Source of the DNA: Marinibaculum pumilum
GTDB lineage: Bacteria > Pseudomonadota > Alphaproteobacteria > Ferrovibrionales > Ferrovibrionaceae
Length of the DNA stretch: 64,000 nucleotides
Direction: 5' to 3'
Assembly (NCBI RefSeq): GCF_042646425.1
Contig: NZ_JBHRTR010000031.1
Location: 398,289-462,288 of the forward strand
The notes below the pieces were generated by a model. The model did no database searches and was not told the DNA's origin. It saw nothing but the letters and a program-made list of their open reading frames with translations. The position numbers and the translations under genes are program-made. This document shows positions 43,099-51,441 of the stretch, piece after piece; positions within the stretch are counted from its first letter, which is position 1, and each line of letters starts with the position of its first letter.

Positions 43099-44124
43099 CT
43101 AGAGGTAGTCGAGCAGGGTCAGGCGGGAGATCTGCTGCACGGCGGAATAGGTCGCCTCCAGCTGCACCATCTCCTCCCGCAGGCGGATCGCGGCCTCGGT
43201 ATCGTCCACGTCCTCGACCCGCATCACCGTGTTCTGGCTGATGTTCTTGATGTTGTAGAAGTTGTTCTTGATCTCATCGAGCGTCTTGTTGGTGGTCGAC
43301 AGGCTGGTCCGCATCTCCGTGAAGCTGCGGTAGTTGCCGGTCGAGCCGGTGATCGCGTTGTTGATGTGGTTGCGCGCGGTGTCGACGTCGGTCTGGGCCG
43401 GCGCCGGGTAGAGCGCGGTGTTGCTGATATCGGCCAGCGAGACCAGGGCCGTCAGCATCTCCTGGAAGGAGTTGGTGACATTGGCCGCGCCGTTGTTGTT
43501 GGTCGCCGTGTACTGGACCGTGACCTGCAGGCTCTCGTTCACCTGCACCCGGGTGTCGGTATCGGCGCCGGTGGCGTTGATCTGGAAGCGGTAGCCGGCG
43601 TTCGACAGGGCGCCGTCGGCGGCCGGGCTGCCGAAGATCGTCTGCCCGGTCGGGTTCGCCGGATCGGGGACCGGGCCGGTGCCGGGCTCGTAGATCGTCA
43701 CCGGCGGCGTGCCGGTCGCGGTGCCGCCGAACAGGTAGCGGGTGGAATCCTGGGCGTTCATCAGGTCGGCGAACAGCGCCAGGAAGTTCTGCGACTGCTC
43801 GCCCACCAGGTCGTAGTTCACCGGCGTGATGTTGGTGATCTGCTTCATCTGCTCGGCGATGTCCTGCATGCCGCCGAGATTGGCCTCGCTGAGCTCCAGC
43901 CGCGCTTCCGCGGTGACGATGTTCTCCTCGTAGCGCTTGATCTTCGCCAGCTCGTTCTCCGCGGCCAGCAAGGCCGGCACCTCGCGGCTGATGCCCGAGT
44001 AGTTCTGGGACTTCTTGCCGCTGGTGATCTGCGTCTCCAGGTCCGCAAGGCGCATCTGCGCGGTGCGGATCTGGAACAACTGCAGGTTGTTCTGGGCGAT
44101 ATTGCTGAGGCGATTGATGGGCAT
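43099..44124 (-). CDS. flgL: Hook-filament junction protein FlgL
   Basis: Predicted 341 aa. The N-terminal helix (LFQIRTAQMRLADLETQIT, then SGKKSQN) and C-terminal helix (QLEATYSAVQQISRLTLLDYL) match FlgL/flagellin D0-D1 helices. It forms the junction between hook and filament with FlgK. It is 8 bp downstream of flgK and 37 bp upstream of the second copy. Confidence 0.85.
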   Translation of the reverse strand: MPINRLSNIAQNNLQLFQIRTAQMRLADLETQITSGKKSQNYSGISREVPALLAAENELAKIKRYEENIVTAEARLELSEANLGGMQDIAEQMKQITNITPVNYDLVGEQSQNFLALFADLMNAQDSTRYLFGGTATGTPPVTIYEPGTGPVPDPANPTGQTIFGSPAADGALSNAGYRFQINATGADTDTRVQVNESLQVTVQYTATNNNGAANVTNSFQEMLTALVSLADISNTALYPAPAQTDVDTARNHINNAITGSTGNYRSFTEMRTSLSTTNKTLDEIKNNFYNIKNISQNTVMRVEDVDDTEAAIRLREEMVQLEATYSAVQQISRLTLLDYL

Positions 44125-44132
44125 GGTCTACC

Positions 44133-45539
44133 TCACCGTCCCGCGATGCTGATCAGGGTGTCCAGCATTTCCGATGTCACCTGGATCAGGCGGCCGGCGG
44201 CGGAGAACGATTTCTGGAACTGCAGCATCTGGGCCAGCTCCTCGTCGATATTCACGCCGCTGACGGCACCGACCCGCTGCTCCAGGCTGTTGGTCACGTA
44301 TTCCTGCTGCTTGTAGGTCAGCTCGGTATTGCTGGTGGCCAGCGACTGCCGCTCGATGATCGCGTTGCCGTATTCGACGAAGCCGACCGTGACCGCGCCG
44401 ACGCCATTGGTGACGGCGGCGAAGGCGTAGTTGGCGTTGACTGCGGTGTTCAGGTCGTCGGCGGCCGTGATGTCGTTCAGCAGGCTGGCATCCGCCACCA
44501 GGTCGGGATGGACCTGGATGTTGTAGGCGGAGACCGGGTCCGCGGGGACATAGGTCGCGAAGAAGTGGTTGCTGTCGTCCTGCACGCCGCCGCTGGTGTC
44601 CGCCGTGTTCAGGTTGGCGGAGGTGATGTTGGCGAACAGGGTGGTGGCGATCCGGTTCAGCTCGTTCTGGCGCGCCACCAGGTCGGTGTCGCGGGCCTGC
44701 AGGTGGGCGGCGATCGCGCCCTGACCGTTGCGCAGCTCCGAAGTCACGTCGATGCCGTCGATGGTGATCGCGTTGAACACCGTCGACGCGTTCACGTTCG
44801 TCAGCGTGGTGGTGGTCAGCGGATGGGTGACGGTGTTGTCCACCAGGGTCCGGCCGATCGCCGTGGTCACCACCAGGTTGCCGTCGCCGGACTCGCGGAC
44901 CTTCACGTCCATGTACTTGGCGATCTCGTCGACATAGTTGGCGCGCTGGTCCTGCAGCGCGTTGGAGTCCTGGTTCTGCGCATTGGCGCGGATCACCTGC
45001 TCGTTGATCGAGGCGATCTGGTCGAGCAGGGAGTTCACCCGCTCCACGATGGAGCCGATCTCGCGCTCCGCATCACCGCGCAGGTCCTGGATCGCCGCGC
45101 TCTCGGTGTTCAGCCGGTTCGCCAGGCGGATGCCGTCCTGCAGCGCCTGCTCCCGCAGGCCCTGGTTCTCCGGCGCGGTCTCCAGCGCGGTCAGGCTGGA
45201 GCGGAAGTCGGTGATCGTGTTGGCGATGGAATTGTCCGCGCCGGGCTGGCCGTACATTTCCTCGACGCTCTCGGCGTATTGCAGGTTGATGCGCAGCTTC
45301 TCGATCGTCGAATTGGCCAGCCGGTAGTCGGCGTTCAGATACTCGTCGACCTCGCGCACGATGTCGGCGATCTTCACGCCGCGGCCGAAATTGCTGACCG
45401 TCACCGCTTCCAGCGCCACCGTCCTGCGGGTATAGCCGGGGGTATTGGCGTTGGCGATGTTGTTGGAAATGACGTCCATGGCCTGCTGCGAGGTGCGCAG
45501 GCCGCTGAGCGCGTTGCCGATGGCGATCGACAGGGTCAT
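44133..45539 (-). CDS. flgK: Hook-filament junction protein FlgK
   Basis: Predicted 468 aa. N-terminal GNALSGLRTSQQAMDVISNN then IANANTPGYTRR is the rod/hook-family signature. The C-terminus GVNIDEELAQMLQFQKSFSA is the FlgK D0 helix. The middle domain is short and Asn/Thr-rich. Exported by the flagellar type III system, with FlgN upstream as a likely chaperone. Confidence 0.9.
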   Translation of the reverse strand: MTLSIAIGNALSGLRTSQQAMDVISNNIANANTPGYTRRTVALEAVTVSNFGRGVKIADIVREVDEYLNADYRLANSTIEKLRINLQYAESVEEMYGQPGADNSIANTITDFRSSLTALETAPENQGLREQALQDGIRLANRLNTESAAIQDLRGDAEREIGSIVERVNSLLDQIASINEQVIRANAQNQDSNALQDQRANYVDEIAKYMDVKVRESGDGNLVVTTAIGRTLVDNTVTHPLTTTTLTNVNASTVFNAITIDGIDVTSELRNGQGAIAAHLQARDTDLVARQNELNRIATTLFANITSANLNTADTSGGVQDDSNHFFATYVPADPVSAYNIQVHPDLVADASLLNDITAADDLNTAVNANYAFAAVTNGVGAVTVGFVEYGNAIIERQSLATSNTELTYKQQEYVTNSLEQRVGAVSGVNIDEELAQMLQFQKSFSAAGRLIQVTSEMLDTLISIAGR

Positions 45540-45563
45540 GGTGGCTGCTCCGTCCGGCCGGTC

Positions 45564-46154
45564 CTACAGCCGCGTGTCCTGGAAGATCGCGGATCCCTGG
45601 CGCTTGTCGGCACCATAGGCGGCGCTGGTGCGCCCGTTGGCGCCGTAGGTGGTCGCCGCGGGGCGGCGGTCCTGGGCGGCCTTGGCGATCGCGTTCATCA
45701 GGATCTGGCTGGCTTCGTGCGCGCCGCGCACGGCGTTCTCGTTGTCCTGGGTGGCGACCTTCATGCGTTCCGTCGCCTGCCGCAGGGCGTCCTTCTCGCG
45801 GCCGGGCAGGCCGCTCAGAGCGTCCGGGTTCTTCTGCATCTTCCACAACAGGGTGGCGTAGTTGTTGGCCAGGCCGATCTTGCGGGCGCTGAGCTCGCCG
45901 AAGCGATCCATGTCCATGCTTCGCAGGGCGTCGGTCTCCGCCTCCATCGCCTGGGTCAGATCCTCGGTCAGCGACAGAAGGTCGTTCACGGGCAGCGAGA
46001 AGTTGCTCCGCTGCTGCGCCACGGGCGGCGCCTCGGCGGGTGCCGGGGCTGCGGCCGGCTCGGCACTGCGGGCGGCGCGCGTCATGGGCTTCAGGTCCAG
46101 GAGCATCCCGGCAAAGGCTGCCGCGGGGTTCTCGTCCTTGGTATGCGCAGTCAT
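45564..46154 (-). CDS. flgN: FlgN-like flagellar export chaperone
   Basis: Predicted 196 aa. Helical core around NDLLSLTEDLTQAMEAETDA and ERMKVATQDNENAVRGAHE is typical of FlgN chaperones, which deliver FlgK and FlgL to the export gate. N- and C-terminal tails (about 45 and 30 residues) are low-complexity. Position between flgJ and flgK supports the call. Similarity is moderate. Confidence 0.65.
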   Translation of the reverse strand: MTAHTKDENPAAAFAGMLLDLKPMTRAARSAEPAAAPAPAEAPPVAQQRSNFSLPVNDLLSLTEDLTQAMEAETDALRSMDMDRFGELSARKIGLANNYATLLWKMQKNPDALSGLPGREKDALRQATERMKVATQDNENAVRGAHEASQILMNAIAKAAQDRRPAATTYGANGRTSAAYGADKRQGSAIFQDTRL

Positions 46155-46164
46155 GGTCGGTCCT

Positions 46165-46554
46165 CTACTTCGCGGCCGCGGCGCCCTGCAGGTGCAGGAT
46201 CTGCTGGTACACCTGGTTGGCGATGCCGATGCCGCCCGCCTGGGCGATCGACTTGCCGTATTCCTGGTTCATCATCTGCTGCCAGCTCTGCTCGGCAGAG
46301 CCGCCGCCGAACGGCGCCTCCGCCTCGGTGCCGGTGAACATGTGCGACACCATCTGGGCGATGAAGACGGACTCGAACTCCACGGCCTGCCGCCAGGCCG
46401 GGTCGTTCGGGGCCGGCCGCTGGCCGCCCCGGGTCCGGGCATGCTCCGCCAGCGCATCGGCGAAACGGGCGCCGGAAGCGGCTTCGGCAGGGGTGGGGCG
46501 GCTGTCCTGCGGGTACAGGATCGTCGGGCCGGCATTGGGGGTGAGGTCGATCAT
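46165..46554 (-). CDS. flgJ: FlgJ-like rod-binding protein (no muramidase domain)
   Basis: Predicted 129 aa. It holds only the rod-binding part: WRQAVEFESVFIAQMVSHMF, then GSAEQSWQQMMNQEYGKSIA and GGIGIANQVYQQI. Gammaproteobacterial FlgJ is about 310 aa with a peptidoglycan hydrolase; alphaproteobacteria often have the short form. It is 12 bp after flgI. Confidence 0.8.
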   Translation of the reverse strand: MIDLTPNAGPTILYPQDSRPTPAEAASGARFADALAEHARTRGGQRPAPNDPAWRQAVEFESVFIAQMVSHMFTGTEAEAPFGGGSAEQSWQQMMNQEYGKSIAQAGGIGIANQVYQQILHLQGAAAAK

Positions 46555-46566
46555 CGCAAGCGGCTC

Positions 46567-47934
46567 CTAGATCACTTCGATATCGGCCTGCAGCGCGCCC
46601 GCCGCCTTGATGGCCTCAAGGATGGAGATCATGTCGCGCGGGCCGACGCCGAGGGCGTTCAGGCCGTCGACCAGCTGCTGCAGGGTCACGCCGGCCTGCA
46701 CCACGGTCAGCTTGTCGGTGCCGTCCTGGGTGATGTCGATCTGGGTGCGCGGCACCACCACGGTGGTCGCGCCGCCGCTGATCTGGCCCTGCTGCGGCTG
46801 GATCGCGTCCAGGCCCGTGCCGGGGACGGCGGTGGTGGTGCTGTCGAACACCACGTTGCCGGAAGAGTCGCGGACCGGGCTGCCGTCGGGATTGATGCGC
46901 GGCGTCTGCACCTGGCCGGTGGCGTTCGCCTGGCCCTGGATGCCGGCGATGCCCTGCACCACGCCGGGCCCGGGCGCGAAGGGGTTGGGCTGGGACACCT
47001 GCGGCGTCTCGGTGATGCGGATCGTCAGGTTGCCCTGGGCGATTGCGACCGTGTCCACGCGGACCGCGGCACCCATCACGATCACGCCGGTCGCCTCGTT
47101 CACGACCACCTTCGCAGGCGAGTCCGTGGTGACCTGCAGCTGCTCGATCGCCACCATCATGCCGACCAGGTCGGTGCGCTCGCCCGGCGGCACGTCGAGG
47201 GAGACGGTAGAGGGATCCAGCGCGCGGGCATTGGCGCCGGCGAGGGCGGCGTTCACCGCCTCCGCAATCCGGCGCGCCGTGGTCAGGTCGGGGTTGCGCA
47301 GCGACAGCCGCAGGCCGGGCAGGCTGGCCAGGTCGAAACCGACCTCGCGCTCCACGATGGCGCCGTTGGGGATGCGGCCGGAGGTGGGCACGTTCTGGGT
47401 AACGGTCTGGCCCTGGCCCTGGGCGGAGAAGCCGCCGACCGTCACCGGGCCCTGCGCCACGGCATAGACTTCGCCATCGGCGCCGATCAGCGGGGTGACC
47501 AGCAGATTGCCGCCCATCAGGCTGTCGGCATCGCCCAGGGAGGCGACGTTGATGTCGATGCGCTGGCCGTTGCGGGCGAAGGGGGGCAGGTTGGCTGTCA
47601 CCATGACCGTGGCGGTGTTGTCGGTCTGGAAGTTGGTATTGCCGCGGATGTTGACGCCCATCCGCTCCAGCATGTTCTCCAGGCTCTGGCGGGTGAACGG
47701 CGCATTGCGCAGGCTGTCGCCGGAGCCGTTCAGGCCGACCACCAGGCCGTAGCCGATCAGCATGTTTTCGCGGATGCCGTCGAAATCGGCGATGTCCTTG
47801 ATCCGGGTCGTCGCTGCGCCGGCCGGCAGGGCCAGCGCCAGGACCAGCAGCCCCGCCGCCAGCGCGGCGACGCGGCGGAGAGGCTTGCGGCCTGCGGCTT
47901 CGGTCTTGGCGGTTCTGGATGCGTTGCGCGTCAT
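46567..47934 (-). CDS. flgI: Flagellar P-ring protein FlgI with a long insertion
   Basis: Predicted 455 aa from ATG 47934. Signal peptide: VAALAAGLLVLALALPAGAA. Core motifs RIKDIADFDGIRENMLIGYG, GLNGSGDSL, AVASLGDADSL-like and GGNLLVTPL are present. FlgI is usually about 365-375 aa; the extra length comes mainly from about residues 319-389, a Gly/Gln/Asn/Pro-rich stretch just before the final VVPRTQIDITQ region. FlgI forms the peptidoglycan ring around the rod. First gene of the flgI-J-N-K-L operon, with a sigma-54 promoter upstream. Confidence 0.88.
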   Translation of the reverse strand: MTRNASRTAKTEAAGRKPLRRVAALAAGLLVLALALPAGAATTRIKDIADFDGIRENMLIGYGLVVGLNGSGDSLRNAPFTRQSLENMLERMGVNIRGNTNFQTDNTATVMVTANLPPFARNGQRIDINVASLGDADSLMGGNLLVTPLIGADGEVYAVAQGPVTVGGFSAQGQGQTVTQNVPTSGRIPNGAIVEREVGFDLASLPGLRLSLRNPDLTTARRIAEAVNAALAGANARALDPSTVSLDVPPGERTDLVGMMVAIEQLQVTTDSPAKVVVNEATGVIVMGAAVRVDTVAIAQGNLTIRITETPQVSQPNPFAPGPGVVQGIAGIQGQANATGQVQTPRINPDGSPVRDSSGNVVFDSTTTAVPGTGLDAIQPQQGQISGGATTVVVPRTQIDITQDGTDKLTVVQAGVTLQQLVDGLNALGVGPRDMISILEAIKAAGALQADIEVI

Positions 47935-48044
47935 TGCCCGTTCGTCTCTTTCACTTCTGGTCGCTCTGCCGGGGCGGCCGGTTCTCCGGCTGCTGGACGA
48001 CCCGGCAGGAATGGCCCTGCACAAGAGCTGTCGGGTCCCCCCGT

Positions 48045-48060
48045 TGCGAGTGTCGTGCCA
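48045..48060 (-). promoter_or_regulatory. Sigma-54 promoter of the flgI operon
   Basis: On the minus strand TGGCACG-ACAC-TCGCA: perfect -24 box, one mismatch in the -12 box (TTGCA), correct spacing. It is 111 bp from the flgI start codon and drives flgI-flgJ-flgN-flgK-flgL. Confidence 0.65.
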
Positions 48061-48331
48061 CATGGCAAGCGTTTGATTTCATTGAAGTATGAGCGAATCG
48101 GAGCGGCAGGAACGGCCGACTTCCGGCACCTTTTTCCGGGGCCGGCGGCAAATTCGCGCGGGCGTCGTGCCTGCCGCCCCCGGCCAGCCGCAGCGGTGCC
48201 CCGGCATTGCCAGATGCACGCGCAGGCCATAGGTGTTGAAGGCAGCAGCCTTGCGACGGGGCCGGTATGTCTAAGCTGCCCGGTGCCGTGCTATAGGTGG
48301 CACGTATGATTCGGCGAATGGTGACCCAGGC

Positions 48332-48745
48332 ATGAAAATTGAGGGCCCAGGACCGCTGCGGCCGTCGAGCAACCGGCCGTCGAAGGGGTCAAGCAAGAGC
48401 GGCTCATCGAGCTTCGCCGACAGCCTGGGCGGGACCGGCAAGGGTGCGCAGTCGGTTGCCGGCGGCGCACCGATCACTCAGGTCGATGCCCTGCTGTCGC
48501 TGCAGGAAGTGCCCGACTCCCTGGAACGGCGGAAGCGCCATGTGAAACGCGGCTTCGACCTGCTGGAGCGGCTGGAGGTGATCCGCGACGCGCTCCTGAC
48601 CGGGCAGCTGCCCCTGAACCGCCTCGACGATCTGGCCACGGCGCTGCGCAAGCAGCGCGAGGCGGTGGATGATCCCCGGCTGAAGGAGATCATCGAGGAG
48701 ATCGAGCTGCGCTGCGCGGTGGAACTGGCGAAGCTCGGCCGCTAG
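48332..48745 (+). CDS. fliX: FliX-like flagellar assembly regulator
   Basis: Predicted 137 aa. The N-terminal 60 residues are Ser/Gly/Lys-rich. The C-terminal half has VDALLSLQEVPDSLERRKRH and VDDPRLKEIIEEIELRCAVE, the typical FliX pattern. In Caulobacter FliX links assembly of early flagellar parts to the activator FlbD and sigma-54 promoters, and it is divergent from flgI as here. Confidence 0.85.
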   Translation: MKIEGPGPLRPSSNRPSKGSSKSGSSSFADSLGGTGKGAQSVAGGAPITQVDALLSLQEVPDSLERRKRHVKRGFDLLERLEVIRDALLTGQLPLNRLDDLATALRKQREAVDDPRLKEIIEEIELRCAVELAKLGR

Positions 48746-48970
48746 CACCGCAGGCGGATCCCGCAGGCATCTGCCGCCCACTGGCCGGAACGCCCGCCCC
48801 GCGGGCGCTTTGACGGTCCCGGTTCCCCCGCAGCGGGCCGTGTCACGGCGTGATGATTGTGACCGCTTGCCCGATGGGGGGGGCCTCCATATACTCCGCG
48901 CCGCTTGGCGGCCGGGCCCCCGCGGGACGGCGTTCTTCCCGGGGCCAGTGGCCTAGAGTCGGAGTGCGTT

Positions 48971-49387
48971 ATGGGTATCGAATTGCCGGTCGATTATCGT
49001 CCCTCGGAATCCGAACCGTTCATGAATCCGCGGATGCAGCTGTATTTCCGTCAGAAGCTGTTGGACTGGCGGGCGCAGATCCTTCGGGAGAGCAACCAGA
49101 CCCTGCAGCATCTGCAGGAGGACACGGTGCAGGAGCCCGACATCGCCGACCGGGCCTCCACCGAGTCGGAGCGCGCCCTGGAACTGCGCACCCGCGATCG
49201 CCAGCGCAAGCTGATTTCCAAGATCGATGCGGCCATGCGGCGCCTCGACGAGGGCGAATACGGCTATTGCGAGGAAACCGGCGAGCCGATCTCCATCAAG
49301 CGCCTTGAGGCGCGGCCGATCGCGACCCTGTCGCTGGAGGCGCAGGAGCGGCACGAGCGGCGCGAACGCACGCACCGCGACGACTGA
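48971..49387 (+). CDS. dksA: DksA/TraR-family regulator with a degenerate zinc finger
   Basis: Predicted 138 aa; ATG 48971 with GGAG seven bases upstream. The coiled-coil DksA body is at residues 18-90, with an acidic tip (DIAD at 56-59) that enters RNA polymerase. The zinc-finger region reads YGYCEETGEPI, then RLEARPIATLSLEAQERHE, so only one of four cysteines remains. That is common in alphaproteobacterial DksA, which fold without zinc. It sits beside fliX. Confidence 0.85.
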   Translation: MGIELPVDYRPSESEPFMNPRMQLYFRQKLLDWRAQILRESNQTLQHLQEDTVQEPDIADRASTESERALELRTRDRQRKLISKIDAAMRRLDEGEYGYCEETGEPISIKRLEARPIATLSLEAQERHERRERTHRDD

Positions 49388-49433
49388 CCCGCACAGTGTC
49401 GGTCCGCCTGCCGGGAGGCGCGGTCCGGGCCTT

Positions 49434-50390
49434 TCAGTCCACCAGCTTGCCGAAGCGCAGCGCCGTCGTGCCGGGCGCCGCGCCCGGCGTGGGCATCACC
49501 GGCACGCAATCGTCATAGGGCGTCACCACCGGGTTGCCGTCGTTCCAGCCGATGACCGTTCCGGCCCAGGGTATCGGCTGCATGCCCACCACCGTATCGG
49601 CCATCCGGAACCGGGGGCCCGCAGTGACCAGTCCGGTGACCCGGACCAGCTGCTGCCGCGGCGGCGGGGGCAGGGCGCGTCCTGCCAGCCGTTCCGCCTG
49701 CGCCCGGTCGATCATGTCCAGCGCCAGAAGGAAGCGCAGCGTCGCTTCCTCCGCCAGGTCGATCGCAGCCGGAGCCAGATGCTGCCCGCATTCGAGCAGG
49801 ACCGCGGCGTCGGCCAGCTGCGGATCGGCGAAACGGCCATAGTCGCGCATGCGCGGCCCCGCCGGATGGCCGGGGTCGCTGACGATGCAGGCCGGGACAC
49901 CGATCGCCCTGGCCAGGGCGGCGCCCTTGTCGAGGTCGCCTGAGAGCGCGACGGGGGCATCCTGGCTCTGCATCGAATGCAGGTCCAGCAGTTGCTCCGC
50001 ATCCTCCAGCAGGCAGCGCACCTGCCGGGCGCGCAGCAGTTCCCTGCTGCTGCGATCGCCGGTCAGCACCGCCGGATCCCAGACCCGGTTCATGTCCTCG
50101 TCCAGGAAGCGGCGTGGGGGTTCGGCCTGATAGGCCCCGACATTCATGAAGACGATGGTGAGGCGGCCGCGGGCGGGCTCCAGGCCTCGCTGCAGCAGTC
50201 CGTCGAGGGCGATCGCACCGCAGATCTCGTTGCCATGCACCAGGGCTGAAACCATCGCACGGGGGCCGTCGCGCCCGGCATCCAGGACGACGGCGTAGGG
50301 CACGCCGGCCGCACCGCCGGCGTATCGGGTGAGACTGGGCAGGGGATGGGATCGACCGGCAGGCCGGTCGGTGTCGGAGTATGCAGTCAT
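49434..50390 (-). CDS. Succinylglutamate desuccinylase/aspartoacylase-family deacylase
   Basis: Predicted 318 aa. Metal-binding HGNE with His52 and Glu55, and LLDLHSMQ with His near residue 138, are the M14-type zinc site; YQAEPPRRFLDEDMNRVWD is a further conserved block. It hydrolyses an acyl-amino acid or peptide amide. Substrate unknown. It is convergent with dksA and unrelated to the flagellar genes around it. Confidence 0.75.
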   Translation of the reverse strand: MTAYSDTDRPAGRSHPLPSLTRYAGGAAGVPYAVVLDAGRDGPRAMVSALVHGNEICGAIALDGLLQRGLEPARGRLTIVFMNVGAYQAEPPRRFLDEDMNRVWDPAVLTGDRSSRELLRARQVRCLLEDAEQLLDLHSMQSQDAPVALSGDLDKGAALARAIGVPACIVSDPGHPAGPRMRDYGRFADPQLADAAVLLECGQHLAPAAIDLAEEATLRFLLALDMIDRAQAERLAGRALPPPPRQQLVRVTGLVTAGPRFRMADTVVGMQPIPWAGTVIGWNDGNPVVTPYDDCVPVMPTPGAAPGTTALRFGKLVD

Positions 50391-50467
50391 GTCACAAGGA
50401 TAGCGTCTTGCGGGCGAAAAGGGACTGTCGCACCTGGCCGCGCCGGGTGGGGCAGCCTGGTCGGCCG

Positions 50468-50500
50468 GGAAAGAAAGAGGGCCCGGAAAGAAAGAGGGCC
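50468..50500 (+). repeat. 16-bp direct repeat
   Basis: GGAAAGAAAGAGGGCC occurs twice with 17-bp spacing, at 50468 and 50485, the second copy forming the left arm of the flgH terminator. Confidence 0.7.
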
Positions 50501-50517
50501 GGGAAATCCCGGCCCTC
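50494..50517 (-). terminator. Rho-independent terminator of the flgF-flgG-flgA-flgH operon
   Basis: GAGGGCCGGG and its exact complement with a 4-base loop, 37 bp beyond the flgH stop on the minus strand. The minus-strand downstream side reads TTTCTTT. Confidence 0.75.
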
Positions 50518-50553
50518 CCTCGTCAGGCAGATGCGGCTTCGCTCGCCATGGGG

Positions 50554-51339
50554 TCACCACGGGAAGATGATATCGAACAACTGCTGCCCGTAGCGGGGTT
50601 GCTGCACATCGGAGATGACGCCGCGTCCGCCGTACGAAAGCCGTGCCTCGGCGATCTTGGTGTGGGGCACCGCATTGCCGGCGGTGATGTCTTCCGGCCG
50701 GACGATGCCGGTGATCAGGAGTTCGCGCACCTCGTAGTTCACACGCAGTTCCTGCCGGCCCATGATGACCAGGTTCCCGTTCGGCAGGACCTGGGTGACG
50801 ATCGCTGCGACCGAGAGGTTGATGGTCTCCTCCCGGTCGATGGTGCCGGAGCCGGAGGAGGCGGAGTTGGAGCCCAGCTCCGCCAGGTTGTCCGGATCGG
50901 CATTGGGGTTGTTGCCCGGCAGGCGGCCGACGACGCTCGGGATGTCGTAGCCGAAGAACTGCGGCACCGAGAGCCCCTCGCTGCCCGTACGGTTGCGGGT
51001 GGTGGAGTTCTCGAACTGCGCGCTCTCGTCGATGTTCACGGTGACCGTCAGAAGGTCGCCCACCCGGTTCGCCCGCTGGTCCTTGAAGAAGGCCCGGCTG
51101 CCCGGCCGCCACAGGGAGTTCGGGGCATGGGCCACCGGCTCCGGCCGCGGCATCGGCAGGCTCACCGGCTTGTAGCCCTGCTTCTCGGTCGGGTTCTCGA
51201 TCTGCGCCAGCTGCGGCTCCTCGCCGATCCGGCTGATCCGGTCGATCGCGTTGCAGGCGCCGAGCCCCAGGCAGATGCCGGCAATGCCGGCAAACCGGAG
51301 CAGGCGGGCGGCTGTGAGGGTGGGCAGGGTGGTGGTCAT
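50554..51339 (-). CDS. flgH: Flagellar L-ring lipoprotein FlgH
   Basis: Predicted 261 aa. Lipobox LGAC (Cys at about residue 29) after a hydrophobic signal marks an outer-membrane lipoprotein. SLWRPGSRAFFKDQRANRVG and LTVTVNIDESAQFEN are FlgH signatures, and the C-terminal FDIIFPW is typical. Last gene of flgF-G-A-H. Confidence 0.92.
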   Translation of the reverse strand: MTTTLPTLTAARLLRFAGIAGICLGLGACNAIDRISRIGEEPQLAQIENPTEKQGYKPVSLPMPRPEPVAHAPNSLWRPGSRAFFKDQRANRVGDLLTVTVNIDESAQFENSTTRNRTGSEGLSVPQFFGYDIPSVVGRLPGNNPNADPDNLAELGSNSASSGSGTIDREETINLSVAAIVTQVLPNGNLVIMGRQELRVNYEVRELLITGIVRPEDITAGNAVPHTKIAEARLSYGGRGVISDVQQPRYGQQLFDIIFPW

Positions 51340-51441
51340 CTCTTCTGATCTTTCGCTTGAGCGAGGCAGGCCGCCGTTCGGTGGCTGCTGCGGTCGAGTT
51401 CTTCGTCGGTCGGTTACGTCAGTACTGCGCGGCCGGCGGCA

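Noticed and set aside
48298..48313. TGGCACG upstream of fliX as a plus-strand sigma-54 promoter
   Set aside because: The -24 box is perfect, but the -12 position reads ATTCG, so GC spacing fails.
48971..49387. DksA-like gene as a pseudogene because of missing cysteines
   Set aside because: The frame is intact, the length normal, and cysteine loss is common in alphaproteobacterial DksA.
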